Shown here piece by piece: positions 23,029 to 35,305 of a stretch of DNA of 64,000 nt. The DNA comes from Talpa occidentalis (lineage: Eukaryota > Chordata > Mammalia > Eulipotyphla > Talpidae). Under the pieces are notes generated by a model. That model was not told the DNA's origin. It was given only the letters and a program-made list of their open reading frames with translations, and ran no database searches. The translations under genes were made by a program, and so were the position numbers. Every line of letters begins with the position of its first letter. The first letter of the stretch is position 1. The stretch is taken from contig NW_023605083.1 in NCBI RefSeq assembly GCF_014898055.3, forward strand, positions 89,559,721 through 89,623,720, in the 5' to 3' direction.

Positions 23029-23485
23029 GAAAGGTTTGACTGGTTTGGGAAGTGCACTGAGGTTCACACTAAAGGAGGAGGAAAATCAGGGACAGAACCT
23101 ACATTGTCCCCAAGAACAAATAAGAACACAGTGAGCACCAGCTGTTCTGAAGCCACAAGTCAGTCATCACATGGGTCACTTCACTGGAGCCTTGAGTTTC
23201 AACTCCAACAGACTATGACTAACTGCCATGGTAATCAGCAACCTGTACAGTACCCAGCCCCAGCATGCACTCCATCAACGCTTGTGGATTTTAAGCAAAG
23301 GAAATGAGAGAGCTGAAGGTATTAGGTGCACCAGAGAAGACTGCTGGTGAAGGGTGGCATTGCAACCCAGCTCTATTAGAGACTCTATATATGCCCAGAA
23401 AGGGGCACAGTCCAGAAGCTGCTACTATAACTTTGCAGAAAAAAGGTAAAAAAAAATGCTAACATTATGAAATTAAAGAGTTAAA
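23026..23485. other. Unassigned sequence
   Basis: Nothing recognised. Confidence 0.4.
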
Positions 23486-23489
23486 TGGC

Positions 23490-23945
23490 AAAAGGATGGA
23501 AAAGGTGTCATCTGTCTGACTTTAATGCCTCCCCCTCCCTACCTTGCACATGTCGCTCCAGTCACACCGCCTTCCTGCCCTTCCTCAAACACACCAAGCA
23601 GAAGCCCACCTCAGGCGCTTTGTCCTTGCTGTTACCTTTGTCCAAAAGGTGCTCTCAGATATTCTCATGCTTGCTTTATGATGCCTGCTCAAAAGTCACC
23701 TCCTTAAATGAGACTTCTCTGACCATTGCATCTAAAAATAGCAACAGTTCCTTTCACTCCTGCTTCACTTTTCTTCATTACATTTATTATATGCATATTT
23801 ATGAGTACACTTATTTTTTTGCCTGTGTTTCCAGAATATAAATTTCCTGAGGGTAATGTTTTTATTGCTCTATATCCCCAACCCCTAGTACAATGTGATA
23901 TAAGCCATTCAACAATTATATGTTGAATTATTAGAGAAAAAAGAA
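23490..23945 (+). repeat. L2 LINE 3' end relic
   Basis: Clear L2 order: 'cttcctcaaacacaccaag'-type text, 'caggcgctttgtccttgct', 'gctcaaaagtcacctcctta', 'ttctctgaccattgcatcta', 'aatttcctgagggtaatgtt' and 'tatatccccaacccctagta', ending 'caacaattatatgttgaat'. The longest and best preserved L2 in the window. Non-coding. Confidence 0.85.
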
Positions 23946-25700
23946 TATGTGACTTAATGAAAGTACTTTGAAGGTAATTCCTACACTCTCTAGTAGATTT
24001 GGCATAGGGTGTGCCGGGGAAATGTTTCTCAGCTATGCCTGGCCTCACAATGTGAGAAAGGAGCCTCACAATCTGGAAATCAGGGTTCGGCCATTGTCCT
24101 TCCCTAAGTGTCCTTTCTGGCTTTCAGTGGTGAAATGTACTCCACAGCCAAGAAAAGGATCTACAGCTGTGGTGAAGGGAATGTGTCTTGCTCTCATATC
24201 AGGAGTAAGAGAACAGCAAAGAGGCCATCAACTTAAAGCCTCAGAAGTCAGTGGTCATAAGACCTGAGAACTCTGGAACAGTTTGTGGAGCATTTATCAG
24301 TGGCCCCAAGTTCATTATATTGTTGACCTCTCTTTGTGTCCATGTGGGGAACAGTCATTAAATCCTCATGATAACACATCTCTGACTTAATAATAGAAGT
24401 TAACAAGGAACTAGGAATCACATACAGAATTTGCTTTGCCACCAATTTGGCTAAAATAGAACTCATTCTATAAAGCCACAACCCCCTGAATTTGCTGCAT
24501 GAATCCCAACCAGTCTATTCTTTGTCAGTCCAGACAACTAGTGGCAAATATTTAGTAACATGGGAACAGGAAATTTTTTAAAATTAAAGTTGGAATGTTC
24601 TTGAAGGCCAACAAGCTTTCTCTTGAAGATGGCTGACTTTGCGTTCATCAGACAAGAAAAGTGCCAAAGGATGTAATATTTTCTTTACAAACTTCAGTCC
24701 AAGTTGACAAAGACAAGACCAATATATAGGGTCCCCATATATAAGGTCTCTAATAGAGCTGGGGTGCAATGCCACATTTCACCAGCAGTCTTCTCTAGTG
24801 TATCTAATGCCTTCAGCTTTCTTATTCTCTTTACTTGAAATCCACAAGCGTTTATCATGTTGAGTCTCCCGATCGAGCCTCCAGCATCAGTGCCTGCAGC
24901 TGGACCCTGTGTCCAGACCTGGCATGCCAGTCGAGAGTAGATCATATGAAGGAGAAGGAAAAGAAGTAGCTTGCTTTTACTGCCAATTTACTTCTCCCCC
25001 AAGCAGATGCCACACCTCACAATTGATGCCTCCCACCCCCTGACCCCAGGGCTTTCTAGATCTTTGATTCACCTGGCCTCACACGAATCCCTCCCCGTAA
25101 TTTTTTAACCTGTGCAGGAGAGTTTGCTCCTCAGTAACCCTCCCAGTCAAGCCATCCCAGAGGTATCTCACTTCGCAGTCCCCACCTACATGTCATTTCT
25201 CAACTTTGGCTTCAATTGCCTGTATTGTGCTTCTGGAATCAAAGGAAATGGAAAATTTTCTACCTCAAAATTCTTCAACAGGTCTCTGATTTTCTTATCA
25301 CAAATGTCAGTCTACACTGTAAATACCAACTGTGTCTTTCTATTAAAGCAACTTTGATTTAGGCCTTCCTCCATCAAAAATATCTTATGACAAGCAGGGA
25401 CTCGCCCAAAGCAGGGACACCACCCAACTTCTTGAGAAATGCTCTAAAGAACCCATTGAGCCTGAACCTGAGGCCTGACCTCAAACTTCTCCTTCCAGCT
25501 CTCCTCCATAAGCTTCTCTTTGCCCACACACCTTCTGTAATTGTGCCAGGAATTTCCCTAAGGTCAGAAAAGTCACACCCAGACCACCATCTGGGGAACA
25601 AAGCCATACCCAAGGTAAGGACCAAGGAGCAAATGCTCAGTATCAGCCAGGGCCCAGCAGGTGACAGAATTCAACTGAAATAATAGAGTCAAAGAGACCA
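23946..25700. other. Unassigned sequence
   Basis: No repeat or gene recognised. Frames up to 121 codons overlap in several phases without motifs. Confidence 0.4.
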
Positions 25701-25705
25701 AGCTG

Positions 25706-25979
25706 GGGCCTCCCCGGTGGCACAGTGGGTTGAGTGCAGCACTATGTAGTTGTCTGCAGCCTCTGCAGCACAGGTTCGATTCCCAGCTGGCCAAGGAGAT
25801 TCCCACATGGCATGGCAGACCTCTCCTGCCTCGCCCGCTGCCCCCCTCAAAAGTGCTTTCCATCCGTCTGCCTGTTCTGCTCCCTGCTCTGTTTCTGGTG
25901 AATTCTCTCACCCTCCTGCACATCTGACCTGTACCCCAGCTCTTGTATAAATAAAATAAATCTTAAAAAAAAAAAAAAA
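25706..25979 (+). mobile_element. SINE (full-length T+ type)
   Basis: Starts GGGCCTCCCCGGTGGCACAG, contains GGTTCGATTCCC and ends AATAAAATAAATCTT plus A-run. An imperfect target duplication AGACCAAGC/AGACCCAGC flanks it. Confidence 0.92.
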
Positions 25980-26737
25980 GACCCAGCAGAAGGGATATCT
26001 TCTAGTGCTGTGGGTGAAATGATGTGTTTCCCAAGGTTTAGCAACAGTAGAAAGGCATTACCAACACTGGTCCTAAAGGGACAGAGTGGGGAATAAGCTT
26101 TCAGGAGTCCAGTGAGAGCTAGTCATTAAAGAGCCACCACACAGGGGATGGAAGGATCCAGCAATTTCTAAAAACTTGGCCTAAAACATAGAGAGTCTCA
26201 GGAAAATGCACTCCATCCTTCCTCTATCCTCCCATGTTCTCCAAGCTTCTACCAATGCCTCACTGGACAAATCCAAAAATAGTTAGCAAGGACCCCTGGG
26301 TGCTATTCTCCAAATGGATCGGCCTCCTGAGGCACAGAACGGGTGAGATCACAGGTATGCAACTAGGGTGAGTGCCTGGTAAGGCGGTGGCGTAAAGAAC
26401 AACAAAAGAAAACAAAGTCTGGTCATAAACTGACTGTCCTGACCCTGCTTCACCCTCTCCTGAGAATGGTAAGCCTGCCCACTGCGTGGTACTCTTTGCC
26501 CTGTCCTGTGACTTCTGTCCATCTGTCCTAGCTGGAGTCTGTAAGGTGACAGGAAAATCTGAGGATGTACAATTGTTCTATCTTGTAAATTCTTTCTGTT
26601 CTCTTTTGGCAGAGATTCTTGTTGTTCCCTCAAATACACTTTCAACCTACTGGCCCAAGGCAGCTTTGTGAAGGATATATGAGCAAGAAAGAGGAAAAAC
26701 ACATGGGATTGGGCTGCTCTTCTAAAATTCAGGATCT
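25980..26737. other. Unassigned sequence
   Basis: Nothing recognised. Confidence 0.4.
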
Positions 26738-26738
26738 A

Positions 26739-26778
<40 letters not shown>

Positions 26779-26803
26779 TATATAAATAAATAAATAAATA
26801 AAA
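26738..26803. repeat. (AAT)n/(AAAT)n microsatellite
   Basis: About 13 AAT units, a short TA stretch, then AAAT units. Confidence 0.95.
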
Positions 26804-27275
26804 TTCCAGATCTAGGAGCCCTGGATAGTCAGAGAGTTTTGCCATGTCCCCTCTGCCATGGAGCCAGGACCTGGACTTACCTCCTGGCTTCTAACTGAGG
26901 CTCTGTCTCTCGCGATCTCCCTTGTAGTTGGGTTATTGCCCTCATGCTGAGGAGCGGCCCTAAAAAATACATGCAAGGAAAAGAGGCACAGGACTGGGGG
27001 AAGCTGTCACCACTCCCTTGTGGTAATTGGGTTTGTGGCAAACCCAGCACAACGGCTTTAAACACAGACATTCAGCAAATACCCATGGGATGGGACTGAA
27101 TTCTGTGGAAACTCTGGGGGTGACCCGCCATTTGTCACATGTCCCCAAGTTGAACCCTAACTCCTCCCTCCTCCTGGGTAATAAGGCACATTCCTGGGCC
27201 GTTGGAGTCCTCAGTGGGGACTCACATGATGGGGTTACCCATGAGAAATGAGCTTCACTGGCCATTCCACAAATT
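26804..27275. other. Unassigned sequence
   Basis: Nothing recognised. Complementary frames at 26960-27265 are chance. Confidence 0.4.
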
Positions 27276-27279
27276 CACA

Positions 27280-27540
27280 GCCTTGCCTGACAGCTAACAA
27301 GCTCTGTGGCCAGGAAGAGCAAAAGAGTGAAGGCCCAATTACTGCAGAGGAGAGCCTTGTACATAGGGCTTAAATGTGCTAACAAGCCATTTCGGAAGGG
27401 CAGGGAGCCCCTAATGGCCCGCCTGCTGTCAGAGAAGCAGCAAAAGGCTGGAAGTAGCCGCTGCTAAATGCTGCAGCCTGTTGCTATCAGTCATGAATCT
27501 CTCTTGTTGAAATCAGTCTTTTTGACAAAAAGGGGGCAGG
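27280..27540. promoter_or_regulatory. Candidate conserved non-coding element
   Basis: Repeat-free stretch with 'gcccaattactgcag', 'ccctaatggccc', 'gctgctaaatgctgcag' and 'tgctatcagtcatgaat'. By eye it has the balanced, motif-rich composition of a regulatory element. Weak evidence. Confidence 0.25.
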
Positions 27541-27589
27541 GGGCATGAGGTAAGAGACCAGCACGGCCGCCGGGCAACCCCTGTAAAGC

Positions 27590-27700
27590 ACAGCTCTGCA
27601 TAGCTTCCGGTCCCTCCTCAAAGGCCTTCAGCAGTTCCCACTGTCTGCAGCATAAAACATCAACTCCCCTCCCTGATGGTCAGGAAAGTCCACTTCCTCA
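27590..27700 (+). repeat. L2 relic fragment
   Basis: 'ctcaaaggccttcagcagtt', 'cccactgtctgcagcataaa' and 'acatcaactcccctccctga' match the L2 phrase around 'cagtggcttcccatctcactcagaataaa'. Confidence 0.5.
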
Positions 27701-27724
27701 TCCCGGGGTTTCTCCGAGGGCAGT

Positions 27725-27832
27725 CTGTGGGGGCCGGGCCCCAGATTCCTCCAACAGCAGATTTGTATGCTCCTGCCTAAGTTGCTGATTTAGAATGTTG
27801 GGGTCCTGATCAATAAGCTTCCTGGGTGATGC
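27725..27832. repeat. MER5A-like DNA-transposon fragment
   Basis: 'ccccagattcctccaacagc', 'gctgatttagaatgttgggg' and 'agcttcctgggtgatgct' resemble the MER5A interior and end. Confidence 0.4.
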
Positions 27833-27960
27833 TCAACACATTCACTTACTCACTCAGTGAGCAACCAGTGAGTGGCTCCTTGGTGCCAGTCACTGTGCTG
27901 GGTGGAGAGATCCACAAAAGGCATTCCCTGTCTGTCCCTCCTGGGGAGCTATCAGGGGGC
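27833..27960 (-). repeat. L2 3'-end relic
   Basis: 'acattcacttactcactcag', 'gtgccagtcactgtgctggg' is the reverse complement of the L2 terminus ('ccagtgcctggcacatagtaggtgctcaataaatatt'). Confidence 0.55.
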
Positions 27961-28029
27961 AGGCATAATCACACGCATGTGCTTGCACCTAACAGCAGAC
28001 ATCAGGAATGTTGCATGCCCAGTGCCGAG

Positions 28030-28140
28030 CAGGCAGCACGACGTGATGGCTGAAAGCCCAGCTTTGGAGTCCACCCCAGCTTCCTGGGCCCTGCCTTTGT
28101 GACCCTGGGCAGGTCACCGCGTCTAGCATCTTCCTCTGCA
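28030..28140 (+). repeat. MIR fragment
   Basis: 'agcccagctttggagtccac', 'ctttgtgaccctgggcaggt' follow the MIR tRNA-related/core region. Confidence 0.5.
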
Positions 28141-28650
28141 TTCCTCCTATTTTGGGGAAGAGAGCGGCAGAATCCACGGGAAATACTTAGCACTGGGTAC
28201 AAGTTGGGGTCATGGGCAGGGAGGTGGCAGCTGGGGGTGGACTCGTGTTTGTTGTAATGCCTCAGTGGGACTGACCTCAATTTTGACAGTTTCCCCGTAC
28301 AACTTTGACAGTTTCTAGCGTACTGCTGGTTTGAGGAGACTGTCACTTGGTTGTTAGAGACGCTTCCTTCTTTTCCTTGAGAGATAGACAGTTTTAACCT
28401 AACAAGGACCAGGCTCCCCTCAGGTACTCAGTGGGTTGAGACAATGGCTCTTGACTTGGGCTGAATCGCTAGTTCCCTGAGCCACAGCTCCCTGAGTTCC
28501 AGAGAAGGAGAAACTGGACTAAGAGACTAGGACTCTTGATGGGGCACCAGCTTCTTGTTTGTCCAGAGAGGACACTTAACCTCCATAACCATTAGTATTT
28601 CATCTAAGAATGACATTTTTGCACTAAAAAAGTCTGATGCCAACAATGAC
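28141..28650. other. Unassigned sequence
   Basis: Nothing recognised. Confidence 0.4.
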
Positions 28651-28654
28651 AGAG

Positions 28655-28965
28655 ACACCGGTAGTATACATTGACATCACACTACACGCCAGCACTGTTC
28701 TAAGCCCCTTCAGTGTAATAACTAATTAGCCATCACCACTGCCCTGGGAAGTAGATCTATTATTGGGCTCATTTTGAAAAAAAAAAAAAAAAAAAAGGTA
28801 GCTTTCCCAATGTCACTTTTTGCTGGTTAAAAGCAGCAAACCAGCAGTTGGCTTAAGATCCGATATTCTTCACTTCACTTTACACATCGAGGAAATGAGG
28901 TAGAAAGAGTAGGAGGAATTGCTCAAGGTCACAAAGTGCAGAATTCCTTCCCTCTGACTTTTCCC
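28655..28965 (+). repeat. MIR relic with A-run, possibly two fragments
   Basis: 'acgccagcactgttctaagc', 'cccttcagtgtaataactaa' and 'gccctgggaagtagatctat' are MIR 3'-half text. An A-run of about 20 at 28779-28798 follows, and a further MIR-like tail 'cacatcgaggaaatgaggta'...'gctcaaggtcacaaagtgc' ends at about 28945. Confidence 0.65.
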
Positions 28966-29430
28966 CCAAACCACACTGGGGTTGTTTGCTCCCCCTCCTT
29001 ACATGAGCCCACAACTCCCCTGGGGCAGCTGCACGCACCACAGTTGGCTGTGTGGAGTGAACTTCCCAAAGGAGAGGTTTTAAGGAGTTGGCTCATCACT
29101 TGGATGACTTAATAGCTATTTTCCGCCACAGTGTTCCACCCAGCTGTCCATGCCGCCTAATTGAGGCAGTCAGCTGCCAGTCTGCTCAACCTCTGCTTTG
29201 CCACCAGGAAAACGAAGCTGTGATGAGAGGGGTCAATGCTGCAGAGAACAATGTCCACTTAATTGCCTCAACGCCATAGGCAAACACCCAGCTGTCTGGC
29301 ATGGCCACAGGTCCTTGGACAGGTGGCATTTCAGTCTCACCTTAAGGTCCAAGTGGGGAGGGGCCCTGGATGCAGATGGAGAAAAGAGGCCTCCTCTCCT
29401 CTCCTCTTGCATTCACCTCTCTGATCCACA
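28966..29430. other. Unassigned sequence
   Basis: Nothing recognised. Confidence 0.4.
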
Positions 29431-29434
29431 TTTG

Positions 29435-29680
29435 CTGAGCCTCTGCTGTTTGTCAGGGTACCCCAAGATGCATCACAGCCTGGAGCTGCTTACAGCTTGG
29501 AAGGACAAACCGATAAATATACAAATGGCTGCAACACCATGTGGCAAGTGTCAGAGCCAACAGGTGAGCACGCTGTGGCAGCACAGGACAAGAGGCAGAT
29601 GCTCTGGTGTGGGCTTCCAGAGAGGACTTATTCCCTCTGAGACTGGAAGGATGAGTGGATCATTTGGGTGAGATGAGTCC
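29435..29680 (-). repeat. L2-like relic
   Basis: 'gctgagcctctgctgtttgt', 'cctggagctgcttacagctt', 'ccgataaatatacaaatggc' and 'gccaacaggtgagc' follow the reverse complement of the L2 3' region. Confidence 0.5.
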
Positions 29681-31515
29681 AACAAGCCTGCTGAGGTGAA
29701 AAGCTTCTAGTCTCACAAGCAGGAAGGCCACATGAGCCGGCTGCCCCTCCCTAGGGGATGACCAGACTCTCTTCCCGTCACAGATGAAGGATGCAAGTTA
29801 CCCAGCTGGGCCATACCAGGCCACCACTCCGAGGGGGCTTAATGGTGGGGAACAGTATAGAGGCGCAGATGGCTGGCCGAGAGGACCCACTTCTTCAGCC
29901 CAAGGCATTCTTGTATTGTGCTTAGATTCACAGAAGCATAAAACAGGCAATTTGGATTTGACCTCAGAGGTTACTCTTCTACCTTGGGAAGTAGCGATCT
30001 GGCCTAGTAGAAACAACAATCCTTTAAATTTGCCTAACATTATATAGTTACACTTCATTTCCTTTGGCTGGTACCTGCAGATGTAATCAGTGTTCACACT
30101 CACCCCTGTGATTGCCCAAAGTAATCCTCTGCGTGACGTGGTGTCAGCACTCATCCAGCCACCAGCCAGGACTTTTCACCCTCATGTTACCATGTCTGTA
30201 TGGTCCAAGCCTCTGGGCTTGACACTAAAGGGAGCCAAGATGCTGGCCCTTCCACAGGAGAATAAATTGTCCTGAGTCACCGAAGGGAGTCGAGATAATA
30301 GGCAGCCTTAATGAACAGCTCACATGGTGCCCAGCTCAGCGGAGCACAACAGAGCTGACAGGAAATGTCTCATCTCCTAACAGATGTGGTGTCCAGCAAA
30401 AAGCAGGCAGCCCAGGGGACATGCTTGACTGAGAAAGAGAAAAATAAGTGTGACTGGAAAAAAGATCCCAATTACCCCAAACTTGGTGATTGATCCTTCT
30501 CACATAATTGGAGGTCCAGATAGGCGTGGGGACCCACAGGGTCTCTGGGGAATGGGAGGATGTCGCTATTGTTCGGAGCTTCAAGACCCTTGTGATGCAT
30601 CATGGCGGAACCTGGAAGACATGGCAGGTTGTTAGCTGACTCCAAATCTACCAGGTAAAAGGAAAACTGAAAAGGCCTGGGGCACATGATAGAGGGTTAA
30701 GGTGGGTCATTCAGGGTGGCCTTGAAAGAAATTTCCTTAAGAGGGCTTTGTGGAGGGGTAATGGGACCTCAAAAGACAAGAAAAACAGCACCAGAAATCA
30801 GAAGCCAAAGGACTACCATAACTGCTCACAGGAGAGGTGCTGTTGAGAGGCCCAGTTAGGGATGAGCGGAACATACTGAATTATAAGCCCCAATTATTAC
30901 TCCATTGTAATGCTACAGTCACTTGCTGCTTACAGACTCATGGTGAACACAGTCAGGTGCTGTGCCCCTTCTCAAGTTAGGTCAGCCATTGCTTGGGTCA
31001 AAGTTATGCTACTAAAGCCAGGGTGGGAGTGTGCTTGCCTGCTTAGACTTGTCCTCTTGCCTTCCAGGGACTATGATCATGTCCTAGTGGCTACTGAATC
31101 AGGATCTAGACCCCAGAGTGAATAAGCAGGAGCCATGAACCAAACTCACATCCTGGAACCAAGCAGCACCCACAGGCTGAAGCACACTTGCCAACCAAGC
31201 ATGGTCTAAATAAGCAGAACCACAGCTGACCTGCAATACTCATGACCAGGAGAATGGAGGCTGGTTTTAAGCCACTGAGCTTTGGAAACATTTGTTATGC
31301 AGCTTTATCCACAAAGGTTGATGGTACCAGGAATCTGAAAACACTCAGAAGTACCCAGGAGAAGGGTAGCCTATAAATAGCAGCCAGCAGGATAGAAAAT
31401 CATTACCAGATCTCCAAGGTATTGAGCATCCTGCTTTCCTACTACTCCTCTGGCCCAGCACACCCCTCATGCCACCACCTACCTCCCTCATCAGCTAGTG
31501 GGATAAGGAGGGGTG
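29681..31515. other. Unassigned, possibly with old LTR pieces
   Basis: No confident match. 31200-31330 ('ccactgagctttggaaacat', 'ttgttatgcagctttatcca') vaguely resembles a MaLR-type LTR end. Confidence 0.3.
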
Positions 31516-31519
31516 ATGG

Positions 31520-31635
31520 GAGAGTGTCATGGCCAGTTTTATGTGTCAGCTTAGCTAGGCTGCCATCTCCAGCTACTCAAAGACTATCTAGGAGATATTT
31601 TGCTAAGTGTCCACAAACAGACAAGTGAAATAAGA
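31520..31635 (+). repeat. Ancient repeat, left half (split by L1)
   Basis: 'gccagttttatgtgtcagct', 'tagctaggctgccatctcca' is the start of a dispersed mammalian repeat I recognise but do not name. Its continuation ('gtgaaggtattttgtagatc') is at 32162, beyond the L1 and microsatellite. Confidence 0.5.
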
Positions 31636-31639
31636 AGCT

Positions 31640-32057
31640 GTGTGGTATGTATAGATACAATGGAATATTACTCAACAATCAAAAAGATAAACACATGCCA
31701 TTTACAGCAATATGGATGGAGAAGAGATTATGCTAAGCCAAATAAGCCAGAAAGACAAAGATAATACCAGATGGTGTCACTTAGAGGTAGAGTATAGAAA
31801 AACCAAGCAAAGAGTCAAAGATAAACTTTAAAACCAATGTTTGAAAGCTGACCTTAGATCAATGGCTTTCAGGGTTGAGGAGGAGGGTTGAGAAGGGAGG
31901 AGAGTACAGTGGACTGTGGTGGAGGATTAGGGTTGCTTTAGTGGTGGGAGAACCACAGTGTCTACACACAAGGGGGTGTGGGTGGGATCCAATACTATCA
32001 AAACACTAGTAAGAATGTAAAACAATGGTACTTCAGTAAAAATAAATAAATAACCTA
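31640..32057 (+). mobile_element. L1 3' end, inserted in the ancient repeat
   Basis: 'acaatggaatattactcaac', 'agcaatatggatggagaaga', 'gctaagccaaataagccaga' are typical of the L1 ORF2 end/3' UTR, with a terminal 'aaaaataaataaataacc' tail. It interrupts the repeat at 31520-31635 and 32151-32400. Confidence 0.75.
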
Positions 32058-32088
32058 ACTATATATAAATATATATATATGTGAGGAG

Positions 32089-32144
<56 letters not shown>

Positions 32145-32150
32145 ATATAT
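32058..32150. repeat. (TA)n(TG)n microsatellite
   Basis: TA units, a short break GTGAGGAG, more TA units, then about 16 TG units. It grew from the A-rich tail of the L1 just upstream. Confidence 0.95.
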
Positions 32151-32420
32151 AGGATTCATTGTGAAGGTATTTTGTAGATCTGATTAAAGTTCAGAATCAG
32201 TCAGCTATAATGAAACCCTAGGGAGAGCGGCCTAGGTAATCTGGCTGGGCTTGATTCTATCAGGAATGACCAGCACTTGGGCTTCCCTGAAGAAGGAATC
32301 CTGCCCACAGTGAGCAGAGTTCATGCTGGCAATTTCCACCCCACCCTGCCTGATCATCTGCCTGCAGATTCTGGTCTGGCCACCCCACAGTTGATTCTGT
32401 GTGGTGAGCCCCATCATGAC
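32151..32420 (+). repeat. Ancient repeat, right half
   Basis: Starts with 'gtgaaggtattttgtagatc', 'tgattaaagttcagaatcag', the continuation of the element broken at 31635. The part after 32240 is less certain. Confidence 0.45.
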
Positions 32421-32439
32421 TGTTCCTTTGTTAAACTCT

Positions 32440-33290
32440 GACTAATAAAGGTGTTGGCACCTGGAAGGGGGTGCTGCTGGGACAGATACTCAAACTTATT
32501 AAAGGGGTGTTGGCACTAGACAGTGTTCAGAGAATGGAGGCTTATTGAAGAGCATGGCAGAAAAAGGCAAGACTGTCTTGAACACACTCTTAGCAGAAAT
32601 ATGGATGTCAAAGACTCTGCCAGTGAGGGTCTAGAGGCAAGTGAGGAGTGAGGTTAGAAAACCTCTATCATCTCAGAGAACACTTAAATCATCGCCAACA
32701 GGCTGTTGGCAGGAATATGAATGTTAAAGATGCTCAGGAAGATATAAAGAAGAAGTGGTCGGGAACTGGTGAGGACCTACATTATGTAGTGGTGGATGGC
32801 GGAGCTGCGCTGTGTGGGAAGCAGAACTTGTAAGCGATGGACTAGGATGGTTGGCTGAGAATCCCCAAGCAAACTGCTGAGAGTGCAGCCTGCTTTCTTG
32901 CTGTTTGTAGGAAAGTGCAAGAGCAGAGAGAGAAATTGAGGTAAGAACTGTGAGGAGAAATGATGTGGGGGGAAATCTCAGGCAATTCACCTTGCCAGAA
33001 ATATTAAAATTTGGGGCTACACTGTCAGGAAAGCAAGCGCTAGAGAGATGGAGACGTGATGATGGAGGTAGAGGTAGTCAGGAGGAAGCTGAGCAGCCCC
33101 TAAAAACTGGGAAAGCCAAGGAAACAGTTCTCCCCTTGAGCCTTCACCCGAATGCAGTCCCTGCTGACCCATTTTAGACCAGAACTGTAAGATAACAAAT
33201 CCAGAACTGGAAGGTAGTAAATCTGTATTGTGTTAAGCCACTATGCTTGTCGTGATTTGTTATAGCAGCTACAGGAAACTAGAGCAGAAT
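32440..33290 (+). mobile_element. MaLR-like element (internal plus LTR end)
   Basis: 32520-32780 ('ttggcaggaatatgaatgtt', 'aaagatgctcaggaagatat') resembles MaLR internal sequence. 33180-33285 ('agaactgtaagataacaaat', 'gtgttaagccactatgcttg', 'tttgttatagcagctacagg') is the diagnostic MaLR LTR 3' end. No coding potential. Confidence 0.6.
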
Positions 33291-33446
33291 AGAGAGAGAA
33301 AAATCTCTCCCTTTTCTGATTTCCAGCTTTAAATGCAAGTGAAACTTGGGGTATTACCCAGGCTGGGCATTCTAGTCTTGGGGGGCTAAGGTGACCAGAG
33401 GCCATCTTATGTTCCAAGTATGAGAAGAGAAATGTGGGACTCTAAG

Positions 33447-34045
33447 TGTGCAGAATGAGGGGTAGCCCAGGACCCCCAAACTTGCAAGCTCTAAATGAAT
33501 TCTGCCATCCACTGAACAAAGACAAACCATCCTCTTAGTGTGTAAAATCTTTAATAGTGTGCATAAGAGGGAAGGAGAGAAAGGATATAGTTTCCCAATG
33601 AAACACCCCAAATTACCCATCCCCTCATGGGTAAATGCCCAACCAAGCAGGGTTAGCCCAAAGTGAGGGCGTCGAGGCCCAAAAGCTTGCCACAGCTAAG
33701 GCACCTTCCAGCAGGGAACCACAGGAAAGGAGCAGAAGGGACCAGGCAAGTCTGGGACAAAAGGAGCAAAATTAAGGCACAAGTCAAGATAAAGGCTGCC
33801 ATTGTCAGCCTCCCCATGGGTCTCTCACCCACCCACATATCTTCCTAGTGTCTGTCTCTTCCATGTGCCCCAGTCCCCGGAGCAAGTCCAAAGCCAGAAA
33901 GCAAGCGCAAGCATGCTCTCCTTCTCTGGTCTCTCTGCCCCACGTGTCTCCTCCAAGTCCTCTCTCCTCTCTCTCAGCTCCACCCCTCATTCGGTGGGGA
34001 AGGGGACAGGAGCCTCCCCGGTTGTGGAGATTCTGCTCTGTAACA
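33447..34045 (-). mobile_element. Solo LTR, family 1
   Basis: Minus-strand copy, about 599 bp, TGT...ACA ends. It matches the other family-1 LTRs in the 'ttacccatcccctcatgggt' block and the 'ctcagctccacccc' block. It is more diverged than the copies at 47 and 62 kb. A clear target duplication is not seen (AAGT occurs near both ends but not in register). Confidence 0.8.
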
Positions 34046-35030
34046 AGTCCTCTCTGAGACAGGATCTCCTGTTATCTCATCAGGAGCAGGGGGAACCCAC
34101 CCAAAGAGGACGCTTAAAGAGGCACAATGCAGTTGCTTTACCAAGGCATCCAGGATGCCTGCTCCTTCTGGAAGCTGGTGGTGCATGGACATGTGAGTGA
34201 GGGAAAAGATGTGGGGGTTGAGCCCAACATGGAGAGGACTTGGGCGTCAGAGGGCTCCTGGAGCTATGGCAGACCTGAGCCAGCATTGCTTCAGGAGGAG
34301 ATGCCGTCGCTGAGGCTGTGGTCAGATCCAATTAGAGAGGAAAAGGAAGTCGCATCCTGTCAGCTGTCCCGGACACTCCACACAGATGTGTCACCTGGCT
34401 CTTTTGCTCTTTGTTGTGCGAACTGGCCATTGGATGGCACTTCCAGGCTGTGTCACCCTCTCTGAGCCCCTGAGCTGCCCCCACCAGAAGGATGAGCACA
34501 GGATTCCCTCAAGTCCCAGAGCATCAGGGAAATAAATTAGAGCCCCCCTCACACACACACACACACACACACATCCCTTAGTCCCCATCTGTTCTGTTAA
34601 ATGTGAAGAATGGACACACACCTTGGGGTGCCGTCCCCAGGGAGATGGACGGCTGAGTGGCGCCTATGACTGGACTGAACTGGGTCCACACCCCAACTCT
34701 GCCATTTCCCCAGGAGGTGCTTCAATATGAGGCTGAGCTTCTCTAGACCTGGGGCCCTGACTCTGCGGCTCACAGCACCCACCTCCCGGCGCCTTAGTGA
34801 AGGTTAAAGGGGAGAGCACTGGCTGAAGGGCAAATGTCCCATAAACAGCTAAAACAACGATAAATGTCATGAAATAACTGGGCCCACCCCCACCCGCACC
34901 CACACCGCAGCAGCACCTGCCTCAGCCCTTGCTCCACTCCCTGCTCCAACCCTGAGTCCCCACCATTCCCACCCACCCCAACCCTGCTCCCAGCTAACTC
35001 AGGACTAACTCAGGACTCCCCTCCTGGATG
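34046..35030. other. Unassigned sequence with a (CA)n tract
   Basis: A (CA)12 tract lies at 34550-34573. No gene or interspersed repeat recognised. Confidence 0.45.
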
Positions 35031-35034
35031 CCCC

Positions 35035-35305
35035 CTGGCCATAAACAGTTAATGCGATTACTGCATTTAGCCCAAATTTGCAAAAGCTTCCTCTCTTTAA
35101 TCACTTTGAAAGTGTTTCAAATTCCTTTCCTACGTGACTGAAATCAAAGTGGCACCTGTGAAGGCAGAAGGCCTGGCTGCCAGTGTGAGGTGGAGATGTA
35201 AAACAGTCAGGCTTTGATGGAGAGAAATTATGTCTTTCTTAATTCCTTTTACCCTATAATTACCAGGCACGACCACGTGGGTTAACAGCAAAAATAACTT
35301 GCACA
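35035..35305. promoter_or_regulatory. Candidate conserved non-coding element with E-box
   Basis: Repeat-free: 'cagttaatgcgattactgc', 'tctttaatcactttgaaag', 'cttaattccttttac', 'ctataattaccaggc', then CCACGTGG (perfect palindromic E-box) at 35273-35280 and GTTAAC. The motif density is like that of a developmental enhancer. Confidence 0.35.
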
